From assembly GCF_000006565.2 (NCBI RefSeq), contig NC_031467.1, positions 558,001 to 622,000 on the forward strand: a DNA stretch of 64,000 nucleotides, read 5' to 3'. This DNA comes from Toxoplasma gondii ME49. Its lineage: Eukaryota > Apicomplexa > Conoidasida > Eucoccidiorida > Sarcocystidae. Positions within the stretch are counted from its first letter, which is position 1; each line of letters opens with the position of its first letter. Of the stretch, positions 26,101 to 37,625 are shown piece by piece. The notes under the pieces were generated by a model. It was given only the letters and a program-made list of their open reading frames with translations. It made no database searches and was not told the origin of the DNA. The position numbers were made by a program, and so were the translations under genes.

Positions 26101-26749
26101 TCCTTCCCCCCGCAGCAGACAAGGCAACGCGGCTCTCCATGGCCTCAAGGTGGCCTGCATGCACATCTTTTTCTAGAGCTGTCAAGCCTGAGGACGCGAG
26201 TCGGCTAAACAGCGGAGGCGCGTCTCCCTCACCCACGCCACTTCTCTCAAGGTCTTTCTGCTCTGACTGCCAAGGTAGAGGCGGGGAAGAACCCTCTGTT
26301 TGATGGTTTTCCCTTTCTTCGAGGCGCCAAGTACCGGCCTCTCGCGACGCGTGTGAAGTGTCTCCTCGCACCCCACACTTCTTCCCTGGCTCCTGCGTCC
26401 CTTGCCCCGCTCGCCCCTCCGGCGACGAGACACCTCCTGGCGTGCCGTCGACTGGCTTCTCGCTGGCGGCGTCTGCGCTGACCTCCTCCTCCTCTTTACC
26501 GGGTTCGTCTGCTTCTCGCGCTCGAATTCCGCCACGCTTCCTCGGTTCACCATCCGCGGCCTCGCAGCGCGCTTCGGACCCCCGCGACCCCTGCCTCTTC
26601 GCCTCCCGCGGCGTGCCTTCCACAGTCGCTGGCGTCGAGGAGAGACCCGCCCTCGTCCCTTCGCTGCGCCGGACGACGCTGTCGCTCTGAGACTTGGACG
26701 GCGACTCAGGCCTCCGCACGTTGCGCTGGGTTGAACACTGACAGCCCAT
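17185..26749 (-). CDS. Calpain-type cysteine protease, atypical, with two C2-like domains
   Basis: Ten exons join in phase (read on the minus strand): 26749..24712, 24364..23270, 22687..22509, 22155..22037, 21738..21093, 20525..20423, 19943..19819, 19228..18875, 18584..18348 and 17427..17185, giving 1712 aa. It is a cytosolic or membrane-tethered Ca-type protease. The start MGCQCS has Gly2 and Cys3/Cys5 as for N-myristoylation plus palmitoylation, as described for Plasmodium calpain. Residues 6-780 are low complexity. Catalytic Cys is in GFVGDCSFLSSL (about residue 832), His in ARHAYSIL (about 1050) and Asn in VKNPWG (about 1070), followed by GCFWIEWLDVVRWF. A first C2-like region ends FNFTIKVYGHV. 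A second begins STAGGCSND and continues through TTYTIIPSTFRPDDFDTF. The last exon ends PWMLHVIADRPLDVQLLL. No EF-hand domain is present. The frame stays open 557 codons upstream to an ATG at 28420, so the start is the main doubt. The last two joins are also less certain. Confidence 0.9.
18620..18810. repeat. ACATA/GATACA-type simple repeat in calpain intron
   Basis: Degenerate tract of acata, catac and gatacatg units, lying in the intron between calpain exons 18875 and 18584. Confidence 0.6.
19301..19490. repeat. AT microsatellite in calpain intron
   Basis: Runs of alternating TA (19309-19322 and 19412-19430) with interspersed acatat units, inside the intron bounded by exons ending 19819 and starting 19228. 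Confidence 0.75.
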
Positions 26750-28420
26750 CTTTCTCAGACAGTTGGGAGGCGCAGACGCGATTCCCAGGCTGTCTGGTCT
26801 CCGCTCTGGCGACAACGCCGACGCAGTCAAGCGAACTCCAGAGGGTGCCGAAGCAGCAGACAAAGACCCAGAAAGCGGCAGCGAATCTTCGGGGGTCGCG
26901 GGGGAGAGGCGCCACGCCGGGCACCCCTCAGACGGGAGAGGCGACCAGGTCTCTGGGCGCCGCAAGACGCGACGAAAAGGCCGAGCAAAAGCCGAGCTGA
27001 CGGAACTCAGAGACAGACGCGAAGATACAACGTGAGACGGAGAGAGAGAAGGGACGGAGGAGCGATAAGACGACAAAGAGGAAGAGTGAGAAGAGAGGGA
27101 AGGAGAGAACGACGGTGCGCGAGCAGAACTCGCTGCGATGCCGTTGCGTCGTCGAGGAGGTTGTGCACAGGCCGACGCGGAGTTGGGAGACCGAAGGGGA
27201 GACCACGGAGACAGGCGACGGGTGTACGGAGCAGTTCCGAACGCTACCACGGCTGGAGAAGAGTCGCGACCACAGTCAGGAACCCCCCTCTCTAAATAAT
27301 TTCCTCGAAAAGGAGAGGGTGAAGAGAGGAATACAGAGCAGGAAGAAGAGGAGGCCTGTATGCGACGCTCAGAGAGAAACCGCAAGGCGGGATTGAAGAG
27401 ACGGGTCTCCAGATGTCTCGGAGGCTTGCTGGGGTCTCTTTCAGGATCGACCCTTGTATCCCCACTCCCGTCAGCGAGAAAGGTGCCGAAAAATCCCCGC
27501 AACTTCCTCGCGTCCCGCGCCTCCGCTGCTCCCTTCTGGCTTCCCGAGGCGTCCTGCAATCGGAACCGAGAGTGTCTCCTCAGTCTTGCCACACTCGGTG
27601 AAAACTCCCTGGCGACGCCAGGGGACAACGGCCCCGCCTCACGTGTAGACGGAAGCGCAGAAGGACAAATCGAAGACGGAGAACAAGAAGCCTCAGGAGC
27701 GCGTATGGGGCTCGCAGCTGCTCGACTGAGTTCTTCTCCGACACACAGAGACGCGAGAGGTCGATCCGAAGCGACAGAAGGCGACGCGCCTCTCGGTGAG
27801 CTGGAATTCGATCTCCTGTGACCTTCGCAGCCTGCAGAGACAGCCGTCTCAATGCAGGGAGGAGTCTGTTCACGGTAGAGGGCAGTGTCCTCTTTTTCGG
27901 AGCGCAGATCCAGAGATTCCTCGATCGCTCGCTCCCACCCAGCCTGACAGTCCACCCTCCACCGTTCCTCCCAAACGTGGGAAGGTGCAGCCGTCCAGAG
28001 GGAACAGCGACGGCGCTGGGGCGTGTCTGGCACTTTCGTTTGCAAGCTAGAACAGGACCCACGGGCAGTTGGAAGGCTGTCTGTACACTGCGAAGAACCG
28101 GACGGCGCATGCGCGGGAGGAACGGAATGCAGTGACGGTACGGCGTTTCCCGAAGAAGGCGTGGACCGGGGAGAGGAATGCGAGGAAGAGTAGAAATGAT
28201 CGCCGGAGGTCAGAGGTGACAAAGGAGACAGAGACGAAAAAAAATTTGACAAGGTCCCCACCTCGAAAACGGGAGACGGGAATGCGGCGAAGAAGGACGC
28301 ACCGCCAGGAGCAGCCCCCTCTGGAGGGTAAATGGCTTGTTTCTTTTCCAGACACGCCGAGGCAGAGGAGACGGGGAAGGTAGGAGGAAGAAGAGAGAAG
28401 GAAGAAGCGAAACCCTTCAT
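26750..28420 (-). other. Open 5' extension of the calpain frame (alternative N-terminus or leader)
   Basis: From the ATG at 28420 the frame runs 557 codons without a stop into the MGCQC start at 26749. The translation is Ser/Pro/Arg-rich low complexity, like the part of the calpain just downstream, with no domain. Either it is the true N-terminus, which would bury the acylation motif, or it is a long leader that is open because GC-rich sequence has few stops. The AAGATGG context at 26749 is good for initiation. Confidence 0.4.
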
Positions 28421-31140
28421 AATATGCCCCGAGACGGCACAGACACCCAAACGACAGGAGAGTGCAGGGAACGTAGAGATCGCTCTCAAAAAAAATGCCG
28501 ACAGTGTAGACGTCAGAGCTGTGCTTCGACGTTTAAATGGGCACCGCCACCCCAGAAAACGGTTTACGGCATAGGTAAATAGCCGAGACTGCGCGACAAC
28601 AAGGCCGGCAGAAAAGGCTCCGGAACCGACCGACGTCTACCAGATAAGAAAGACGTTCGAACTGGAGAAAAACAACGAAGAGGCGAGAGGACGGTGTTTT
28701 GATCAATAAACGATGGCGGATAAGAAAGCTGCTTTGCATGGTTTTGTGCTGGACACGCGTGCGTCGGAGAAAAAATCAGTACCAATCTGCAATGCACGGG
28801 GTGGCAAAAACCCAACCAGCGGCGGTCCAGCCGGGAGGCCCGCCGCTCTCCTACTGCGGGAACGTCCCCCGCCTTTTGTCGGATCGAAGCCTCATGGGAT
28901 CGAGGACGAATCAAAAGTCGAGTGGAAATTAAGCGAGTGCGAACTTTTCCACAAATGCCCAGGGATATTCCAACAAAATCACTGCTGTCTGCATGCGGCG
29001 AAGACTCAAGATCTCCAGAAAGAAAGAAGTGGCACAGCCTCAACCGAGCAACGGCCACAGTTCCCTTGGTGTAGGTACAGAGAAGATGAAAAGGATGGCA
29101 TCGTGTTGCTCAACTGCCAGTGAACGAAAAAGGGAACGACACCAGACCTACTTTAGCAGCGGCTTCAGCCAGCTAGATGAACGGCAACAAAGGCGAAGAA
29201 AAGCACAAAATAATAATGGGGAAATGGCGGGGACGGAAATCCTTGATATGCTTGTGACGAAGAACCCGCATCATTGTGAAATAGCCGCCTGAGCATCCTT
29301 AAAAACCAAAGACATACTAGAGTTCATGCCTTGTGGCCCTCTCCCCACCCACCGGGAAGTTCCACAATGAGACGCTGTAAAGGACGAACGATTGGAGAGG
29401 AAAGTACGAAACCGCCAAAAAGGCTCCTTCTTTCCTTCGAGGAACTGACGCCACCTTTGAGAAAGTGTACAACAAACCCCGGAGCGCAGCAGACACGAGC
29501 AAAAGCAGCTGCAAAAGCACCGCTGGTCAGCAGGTCTGAAGATTTATTGCTTTCCGGGGCTTCTTTTCGTGACTCTGAACCGCCGTCATTCCGCGCGCAG
29601 TGCTGTCCTTTGCGACAGCAGTTGCTGACGTGGTGCAACTGACTTTGACCTCACAAGCTGGCTGTCGCGCCAAAAGATTAGATTTGGGAAAACGCAGCAA
29701 ATGGGAAGGGCCGACAAGAGGCTACCTTAAAACGAAACGTTACACTAGTGACTTCAACGGTCAAGCAAAGTTAATCATGCGTGCTAGGCACTCTGCGAAG
29801 AACAAACCGCATCCGCTGGCACGGAGCAACGGCGAGCTGTGCTGAATCTGAGCAACACAAACACTTGTATCCTCTAGCAAGTGCGTTTTCACCTAATCGA
29901 AAATACACACACATTCGAAAGTGAAGTACTGCTAACAGAAGTGATTGTTGCAGCATCGACTTGGGAACACGACAAGTACCTTGTCGATTTCCTCGAGCGT
30001 TTCCTCCTTTGAATTCGAGCTCGGAGCGTCGTGGTCACATTACCTATCCAGGATAAGACGCGTACTACGAGCTACGAAGATGCCTGAGCCACTCACTTCA
30101 CGGGTTCATTTTGTCAAAAGGATGAGACACACATTTTGCGAACAGCGTTCTTTAGGTTTTTCACAGTGGGGACTGACATCTGTTCCCTGTCAGCTCATTT
30201 CAATGATGCTTCGCGGCGCACAGATATTGCTGTACAGTCGAGATACCGACTTGCACATGCAGGAGTCGGAATTTTTTTTAAAGCGCTCCCAATGTACATT
30301 TTCCTTCGGTATGAATAGAGCTGGTGGATTTTGATTCTCCGAGGACGCCCGTTTGCTGTCTCGTCGCGCGTCTGATGTGACCACAAGCCACCTGCAAGCA
30401 TCACATGGGTTCTAACGGGGCTCGATGGAGTCACTGAAGACGAAATGCGGTTAAGTTCAGTTGCTGAATTGTGAATACCACCCGCCTGCAGTGCAGCCTG
30501 TCAGCTGGAGGTTCGCTAGCGTCAACCAAGGGAAACGGTTCCCTCTACGTGAAGCGAGTGGACGGGCGATTGAATCGTACTAAACTGCAAGTCCGTTCGA
30601 AATGAAGGACGGATGTCACGAATATCGTGTGAGCATTTGACACAACGTGTGAGCAGAAACCCAACGTCCGCCAGGAAGTGCATCAGGTTTGACCTGCGGG
30701 AGTGTTCCTCGTGGTAGTGATCACGTTAGACAGAGTCCATGTGAACAGGCGTGGAACATCTGAATCCTCCGGTATCACTCGTAAAAGGCACATGTTTCCT
30801 TAGCTATCGAGATGAAGTGAAAATCTCTGATGCAAGCAGCTTAAGGATGCGGAGAGTCGCATGTTTCTGCCTGCTATCGCATCTACTGGAGAACCTTTTC
30901 ACTGTGTTTCCCTCAAGGTCACGTCCTCAGTTGCGATGTAGTAACAGTCATTTTCTTCTGTCTCTCTCTAAACGCCAAGACAAGAAGACGGGCCTTGTTC
31001 TGTTGAGGTCACCAAGCATGGACACATAATCCCGTTATTCCCAAGAGCCCCTCGAAGGTGGAGTCTTCGGCTTTTTCGGAAGCACGGTGCACGAATCATG
31101 GTTTTGACATTCTCTCATCCAACCTGTTTCAGGAGTGACC
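28421..31140. other. Intergenic region, calpain 5' side to PMT-like 3' side
   Basis: About 2.7 kb. An ATG at 28713 in a good context opens a 136-codon + strand frame (MADKKAALHGFVLDTRASEK), but nothing in it is recognisable and no downstream exon is evident, so it is not called. No RNA gene or repeat is seen. The stretch should contain the calpain promoter and the PMT-like 3' end. Confidence 0.4.
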
Positions 31141-34100
31141 TCACTTCTCGGGTTTGACACTGTGAAGTTGCACTCTCACGTCTGACGGGAAACTCTTCCG
31201 TTTCAAGGCGTGTTTCGTTTTTATGTATGCGTCAACGTTGTATGCGCAAGAACCAGCAGCATTGACTGTCAGTGTGGTTGGCCTGCTGATAAAGTGTCAT
31301 GGGATGCGCCGAGAGCACCATTTGCACCGCAGTTCCTGAGTAGTGACGTCCCAAAAAACGACACAGCCAACAGAATCATAAAGTGTCCCGAATTTTGAAA
31401 GTAGCGAAGACCACTCGATAATTGTGTACAGGAATCGATACCCCACAGGGATCCGTATAAGTTGCACTCGCTTTGGTCCCCTATTGGGCCCAGTCTGAGG
31501 AACGACACTCTGCGGTTCAGCACTAAGCACGCCCCGCAGTTTTCGAAAATCAAGAAGATGCAGCATCCGCCATTGTTTGTTTCAAGGTGTCAAGGGGATC
31601 CCTCTGTTCAATTCGAACCATAACTTTCCAGTCTTATTCGGGTTTCAATAGACGAAGTATGGACAGATTCTCACAGTCTTTCTGCATGCCCTCACCTGTT
31701 TCCTCTGACGCTTCGTGGATCCACCGCGTATACACTTCTGCGCGCCTGTACACTGTCGGATTTCCCCATAGGGCCCAATTACGACTCTGTTTTCCTTTAT
31801 CAGATGGCTCTCCGCAGCTCTCACGCAAGAACACGAAACCTCCTCTCCTAGACCAGGCAGATACTAATTTTCGAAGAAGAGTCTTCACTTCATCATCAGT
31901 GAGGTACATCAGTAACCAGTTGATGATTATTAAATCAAACGTAGACGGGGATTCTGCAGCGTTCAGAAACCAAAAGACACCCATAATGAAGAATGTTTTG
32001 GTGGAGTAACAGGAGTATGTACGAGTGGCTGCGAGTCTCCAACTGCTGTTCCCGTCCCGTGTGTCATTTGCATTGTAGTATCGGTAAGGATACTTTCCGT
32101 ACGGCTAAGTGTCATTACACCGTGAAACAATTAGATGTTCGCTGGCTCGACGATGACCAGATCCGCGCCGCGGAACATAGTCATTTCCACCATATCATGA
32201 ATTGGCGCCTTCGAATCAGAGTCGATTTACCGAAACACATTCTGAACTCGAATTCGAATCTGTATTCTAACGTATATTCGGAACGCCACACATTTTGTTC
32301 GTGGGCAGTGAAGTGAACGAATCTATAACTTTTGAACTCCCTCCGGCAGTTAACTGCCTACGCCTTATTAAGAAGTACAGTGCTGGCGACGGAGGAGAAT
32401 GGAGATTGATTCTCTGAGGTTCATTAAACACCAGTGCTGTTGCAAAAACTGTGACTACATATCAAAAGCAGCGCAAGGGTGGCGAGCTGAGGAAGAAGAC
32501 CCCCTAGGTCTACGTTATTTGCTGCGTTACAGAGAATACCAACAGGAAACATTGTCCCGTAAAACATGTTACTTACCTGTTTTGTGCGGTAGGCCAGTCG
32601 TGAACACCCTCTGGTCGTTCGTCGCAAGAGGGAACTCGATAGTCGTTGCATCGGCTACGACAAATAGGTCATTTTTCCTGCAAATACAAAAAGATTGCCA
32701 CGTGCGTCGAATCACTCTGTGAGACTTTCTAACCTAGAAAGCGTGTACTATCGTCACATACGGTGGCTACAGAGTCTGCATAAAACGCTGACAGACATTT
32801 GATGGAGAAGCAACGATGCCAGTTCTTTCACCTCGACGCTGCGTAAGTGCTCATAGCGGAAGCTTACCTGCTGTGGCAACTGCCATGTGCGTCTCGGTTG
32901 GCTTTGACGTACTCGTCAACAAAATCGACTGCCACTACCTGTGCCGCGAATTCCTGCAGCAGCCGTGTGAGGCGGCCAATCCCAGCGCCGAGTTCTAACA
33001 CCGTGTCAAAGTGAGGGGTCACTGCTAGGTGGGACCCCAGGTTTCGCCGTAGCAAAACATTTCCGTGCTCGTTTCCACAGTTCTCCAGTCGGATATTTGC
33101 GAGCTGTCGACACTCCGGGCACCGAGTATCATCTGGGTTCTTTTTCGTGCTCGGAAGGAGGTCTGTCTCATCCCCACCGCTCACTAGAAGAAGCGGGAGA
33201 GCGGATGAAATCAAACGGCATGACTTGGCTTCGCATGCTGACACGGAAGATTCCCTACAGCTGTTGACGTCTTCTGCTCCAGTTAGATTGTCGTGTTTTT
33301 CTCTGGTGCCCGACTGATCAGCCTTCTGTAGTGAAGCAGAAGCAGAAACCTCTGGTTTGCTTTCTTCTTTGAGCACTGCATCGACTGTGCACCGCATCAT
33401 GAGACTCATTACTTCTTGAGCGTCTGCACTACAAAAACCCTGATGACAAATAACAGCGGAGACAGATGTTCCGAACAAACACCAGGAGCTCACGTATTGA
33501 TTAATATGTGAGGACGCGCGAGAGACAGAGTTCTTGCGGAGAGTACACATAATGTCGTTCTTTAGCAGCATTCACACATTGCATTCCGTTGGTAAGCCTC
33601 GCCCTGCAAATATTCCCCGGATAAACCGAAGCATTCGAGACTATGTGAAAAACTTGATATTCTGTAGACGATATGGCTGCGCCTCGGAACTTTTGAGCCT
33701 ATCTGTAACCCATCGGAGCTGGATAAGTCTTCGCCGGCGTCATCAGGTTTACCTGTTCGCAGGCATCTTGTTTCAGTAGCATGCCCTCGTTCGTGAGGCC
33801 GAAATTGTTGAGTGCGCACTGCCAATAGACCCGGAACTTTTCCCTTGGGTTCCCTTTTGTCTTCTCTGACGATGACCGATTCCGGCCGGTGGAGTGAACG
33901 CCCACATTTTTGGAGCCTATAGAGGTGTACTGCACCGCTTGTTTCATTTTGCTTGCGTCTACCTTTGTAACGTCGCATTCACCTCGAGACTTCCGAGCAT
34001 CACCTGGTGTACACAAAGGCAACACATATTCAAATGCCACTCTCACTACATTTGAGTTTCGCGTCAAATCATCCCTGCAAAGGTTCCCTATGTTCTTGGA

Positions 34101-34630
34101 TCCAATTCACTTGCGTCTACCGCCCGAACTACGGCAAGCTGGTCGGTACATGAAGGGACCATCAATTGAACTCAGTGGTCAGTTCTACAGCTGGGTGAGT
34201 CAACGGGTTTTCGTTTCGCATTTCCTGTTCCTGCCGACAGTCGAGCTCCCCTGCAGCCCAGAGGCTTCATTACATCACCATTTAGGTCCGTCTCGGCCGT
34301 ACCGGAGCATATAGGAAGAAGCGCACCGTCTGTCAGAGTTACGGTTTCAGTTTCACCAGAATATGCGGAGAATCGTTTTGCGTTTGAGTCCGTTTGCTCG
34401 ACGTGGTAATTGTGACTGTTATTCGCCATATAGGGACTCTCTGCATCGTGGGCATTCTCGATGCTACAGCCGAGAGGTCCGGGAGAGTTCTCCAATGTAG
34501 GCGGATCTTCTGCGATTTGCCAACCCTCCCATAAATCTGATCTAGGAGTACGATGCGATTGTAGCAACAGTGATGGCGTAACCTCCCTTTCCTCCGCGCC
34601 CTCACGAGGCACAATCGTTCGAGGCTCCAT
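31141..34630 (-). CDS. Phosphoethanolamine N-methyltransferase-like protein (PMT)
   Basis: Six exons join in phase to 582 aa: 34630..34189, 34003..33753, 33439..32868, 32677..32577, 31953..31696 and 31265..31141. The first donor and the last exon are the weakest. PMT uses S-adenosylmethionine to methylate phosphoethanolamine toward phosphocholine in the cytosol. Core signatures in order are REKFRVYWQ followed by GMLLKQDA (residues about 200-230), motif I TVLELGAGIGRLTRLL (about 377-391) with VVAVDF, LFVVADAT, FDLIIINWLLMYLTDDEV (about 461-478), then GGFVFLRESC and NPTVYRRAEVYTRW. The NWLLMYL and FFRESC-like segments resemble domain 1 of plant PMT, not the Plasmodium single-domain enzyme. Oddities are about 200 N-terminal residues of unknown nature and a roughly 110-residue insertion before motif I that includes a CPEC. 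Only one methyltransferase domain is present. Substrate is inferred from motifs. Confidence 0.8.
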
Positions 34631-35898
34631 GTTTGAGAAATAAATAAACAATCGAATTACAAACTGTCCTCTGTGTATTCAAGTCTTTGCCCGGGAGACA
34701 GAAGAAGTCGGCCACTTGGAAATACTCCTGGGTTACGATCATGCACAACAGCAAGAATTTCATACAGCATCTTATGATATGGCGCATATCAGTGATAAAT
34801 AGAAATGTTCGTGTCCTGCGAAACGGGTGCCGTCGACTGGCAACGTGGCTAGATGCAGCACGTACTCAAATTCAGTCGGGCTGTCTAAGCGGGCAAATCG
34901 ATCCAGCTCGAAGCGTGTTACCGGTGACATCATGTTGCCAGCCTAAAGCTGTTTACCAGCGAACCACTATTAGGCAGTTATAGACGAAAAATTGTCCGAA
35001 GGAATTTAGCTAAAACAGATTAGTCTATTGCTCTTTGTGGAAGACTTTGATGCTACTTGTACCAAAGTCAACAAGGACGGCAGCTGCTCGCTACAGTTTA
35101 AACGACTCTTGCGGGTTTGTTTGAGTACAAGGTATTCAGGATTTCCCAGCTTGGTGGCTACAAGCAGACATGCACACCATAGATATTCTCGCAAGCTTTT
35201 GTTGAAACTGAGGGGGGCGCTGCAAGAGAACAAACACCTGCGTGTTAATGCCTGCTCGGGAGAAGGACTCGCCTTGATGTTTCCGCCACAGCCTCATACG
35301 AAAACAATCCATCATGCGCTGCATTAGTGTCTTTATTCCACAATCACTTATTTAGCGGCGCAGTTCGCAGTGTGTGTAGCTCGTAGCATCATCGAATTAC
35401 TAGATAAGCGGACTTTTCTCTGAAGTAAGATTTTTCAAAACCTGGGCACAGTCCAAATTGGCCCGTTTCCATGTCCAGTGAATCGCGTTTACTGGTGTCG
35501 CGAAGAATAAACACACATGAAAGCAAACACAAATTTGACCCGCAATTGGGTGCGGCACCGCAGATTCCATTAAACTCGAAACCGTTGTCACTGTTCCTGC
35601 CAAGCACGTCTGGCTGCAAGTATGGGGGCGGTTTTTTCTTCCCCGTGCTCCCAAGTTTTGCTCCCTACCATTCTCTATGGGAGATCGTCTTTTCTCTCCT
35701 CATTCCGTACGCCTATCCCGTTCGTGCTCTTTCCTCCGCTTCTGTATCGCGCCACTGCTTTCCCCCTTCTGTAAATATCACGGCTTGGCCGTGAGGCCGT
35801 TCTAGGTAGATCCCGCGCCTTCGTTAGTGCTGTCGTTCCCCTTTCTTTCTGCCGCTTCTTTCCGCTGCCTTCCTTTCGCCTGCAAGTGCATCATTCTT
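34631..35898. other. Intergenic region
   Basis: About 1.3 kb between the PMT-like start and the stop of the Ser-rich gene, both on the minus strand. Only short frames occur. It presumably holds the PMT-like promoter and the Ser-rich 3' region. No repeat or RNA gene seen. Confidence 0.4.
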
Positions 35899-36978
35899 CT
35901 AGAAGTTCCTCTTGAGACGCAGGGACCCGTTAGAAGTGACTGGGACGACCCTGGTCCCGCCCCAAACGTGCGTCTCGGTTGAATGTTCTCGGGACCCTGC
36001 AGAAACTGGCTGAGGTCTCCTGGGTCTCGCCAGCTGTTCTTCTTCCTCAAGTTGCCGCTTGAGTTCGAAAGAAAAATGTCCCGCACTCGAAGCACGAGGA
36101 GCGGTGCAGGCGGGAGGCGAAGAAAGAGAAGCAGAAGACGCAAGCACAGGCGGAGATCCGGGAGCAGATAACAACTGTCCATGTGACGCCTGACCACTGC
36201 ACAGCCGAGACGAAGCTGAGACAACAGAAAGAGAAGACGAGACTTGACGGGAAGCTGAGAATCGAGTGAAACTGTTGGAAAGACACGCGGGGTGGTTGGA
36301 AACATCTGCAACGCGAGAAGAACTTGAGGATGAGGCAGCTGCGAGTAACGAGATCGATGTGGAATTGGGACTTCGAGAGACAAGCGTAGAAGACTGCAGG
36401 GGAGAAGAAGGCCCGTTGACAAATGTGCTTTTGGGGATTCGAGAGAACAAGATGGAAGATGCAGACATCGTGCGCGGAGGCGGCGAAGATGCATCGGACG
36501 CTGAGGAGCGAACAAGCATAAGGGAAACAGGGGGCGAATGCGGATCCGGCGACAGATCAGATGCGCACCGAAACGCGGTGGAAGGTGATCGGAATGAACT
36601 AGGAAACTGAGATGTGAGAGAAGAGGAAGACGGTAAAACGCCGACGCCGGACCTTGGTTCTGAACGACGCAGGGACAGACAAGCACCCAAAGAGGACGAA
36701 AACCGAGAGGAAGAGTAAGGAGAGCCAGAGTCAGCAGAAGAGCAAGAAGGGATTTGAGGTTCACAGCTTGGAGAAATTCGAGTCGATAGAGAAGAAGATT
36801 GAAAAGAAAGAGAAGATGCTGGTGATACAAGACACGCTTCGACGGGATGCGGTCGGCTGGGGTCGGCACGGAGAATGGCGACGAGGCGAGACGCAGCTTC
36901 TGCAGCGATGAATGCAAAGGGGATAAAAATCACACATGTCAACAATATATGAGGAACCAAGATGACCCAGACAAGCAT
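35899..36978 (-). CDS. Ser-rich protein with N-terminal hydrophobic leader (hypothetical secreted)
   Basis: Single open frame of 359 codons from an ATG at 36978, which overlaps a GCATGC. Not a recognised family. The first 25-30 residues (MLVWVILVPHILLTCVIFIP and on to FAFIAAEA) are strongly hydrophobic and could be a cleaved signal peptide or signal anchor. The body to about residue 290 is Ser-rich low complexity. The C-terminus has a short charged helix LKRQLEEEEQLARPRR. An overlapping Leu-rich frame (36917-35802) is the expected shadow of Ser-rich coding and is left out. Such a build is common among coccidian dense-granule or other secretory proteins, but location is inference. It lies on the same strand as, and downstream of, the large secreted-protein gene and could be a distal exon of it, although it has its own ATG and leader. 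Confidence 0.45.
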   Translation of the reverse strand: MLVWVILVPHILLTCVIFIPFAFIAAEAASRLVAILRADPSRPHPVEACLVSPASSLSFQSSSLSTRISPSCEPQIPSCSSADSGSPYSSSRFSSSLGACLSLRRSEPRSGVGVLPSSSSLTSQFPSSFRSPSTAFRCASDLSPDPHSPPVSLMLVRSSASDASSPPPRTMSASSILFSRIPKSTFVNGPSSPLQSSTLVSRSPNSTSISLLAAASSSSSSRVADVSNHPACLSNSFTRFSASRQVSSSLSVVSASSRLCSGQASHGQLLSAPGSPPVLASSASLSSPPACTAPRASSAGHFSFELKRQLEEEEQLARPRRPQPVSAGSREHSTETHVWGGTRVVPVTSNGSLRLKRNF

Positions 36979-37625
36979 GCAAACATCCGAGGACGGAAGC
37001 GTGCATCCAAGGTGATAAGAAGTGAAGTCATTTGATTCTCGTGTACTGGGTTTTCGCCCTCCGTCATTCCCACCCTGTCACAACCTCTCTATTACTTTTT
37101 GGCCTCCAGAGAGTCATCCGAGCCAACGAACCGACAAGAGAAAGCGGCAAAGTTCCCGCAAGACACACTGAACAGAAAACAAGGACTCACAGCTAACTTG
37201 AGTCGGTGTGTGTACGTTTATGAGTGTCTTCCACGTCCATCTTAACTGTATATGTGTGTATGCATGTGCACGTTTCTTCTGTGTGTACAAGCACGTATGT
37301 GAAGGCAATTATCTAGTATGTGGATTGCCCAGCAGGTGCGTTTATTGTTGGGCTACGCAATCATACACACCTCCACCAGCACAACGATTTGCATGTATGT
37401 GTAAGTGGAAGTTCGTTTACGTGTGAATGCCTGGGCCAACATTTTCAGAGCGTTTTACTTTGCGTGTAGAGCTGCAAAGAGAAGCACGTCAACTGGTAGA
37501 TACTGAAACACTTTCAGTGGCATCTGTCTTTTACTGTCTGTACCGTTATGTCCATGGAGGCACCTAACTAGCGCTATGAGTCAGAGGGCATCCCGATCCG
37601 TTTGCTCACCTGCGTCCATACATAT
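36979..37625. other. Short intergenic gap
   Basis: About 650 bases between two minus-strand genes. It is rich in gtgtgt/tgcatgt-like sequence (about 37204-37290). No coding signal seen. It likely includes the promoter of the Ser-rich gene and the 3' region of the large gene. Confidence 0.4.

Noticed and set aside
28713..29123. 136-codon + strand frame with a good start context
   Set aside because: No family, no hydrophobic leader, no downstream exon. It lies in the divergent calpain 5' flank.
35802..36917. 371-codon Leu-rich minus-strand frame
   Set aside because: It is the shifted shadow of the Ser-rich frame at 35899-36978 (TC-rich codons read as CTC/CTT Leu) and lacks a leader.
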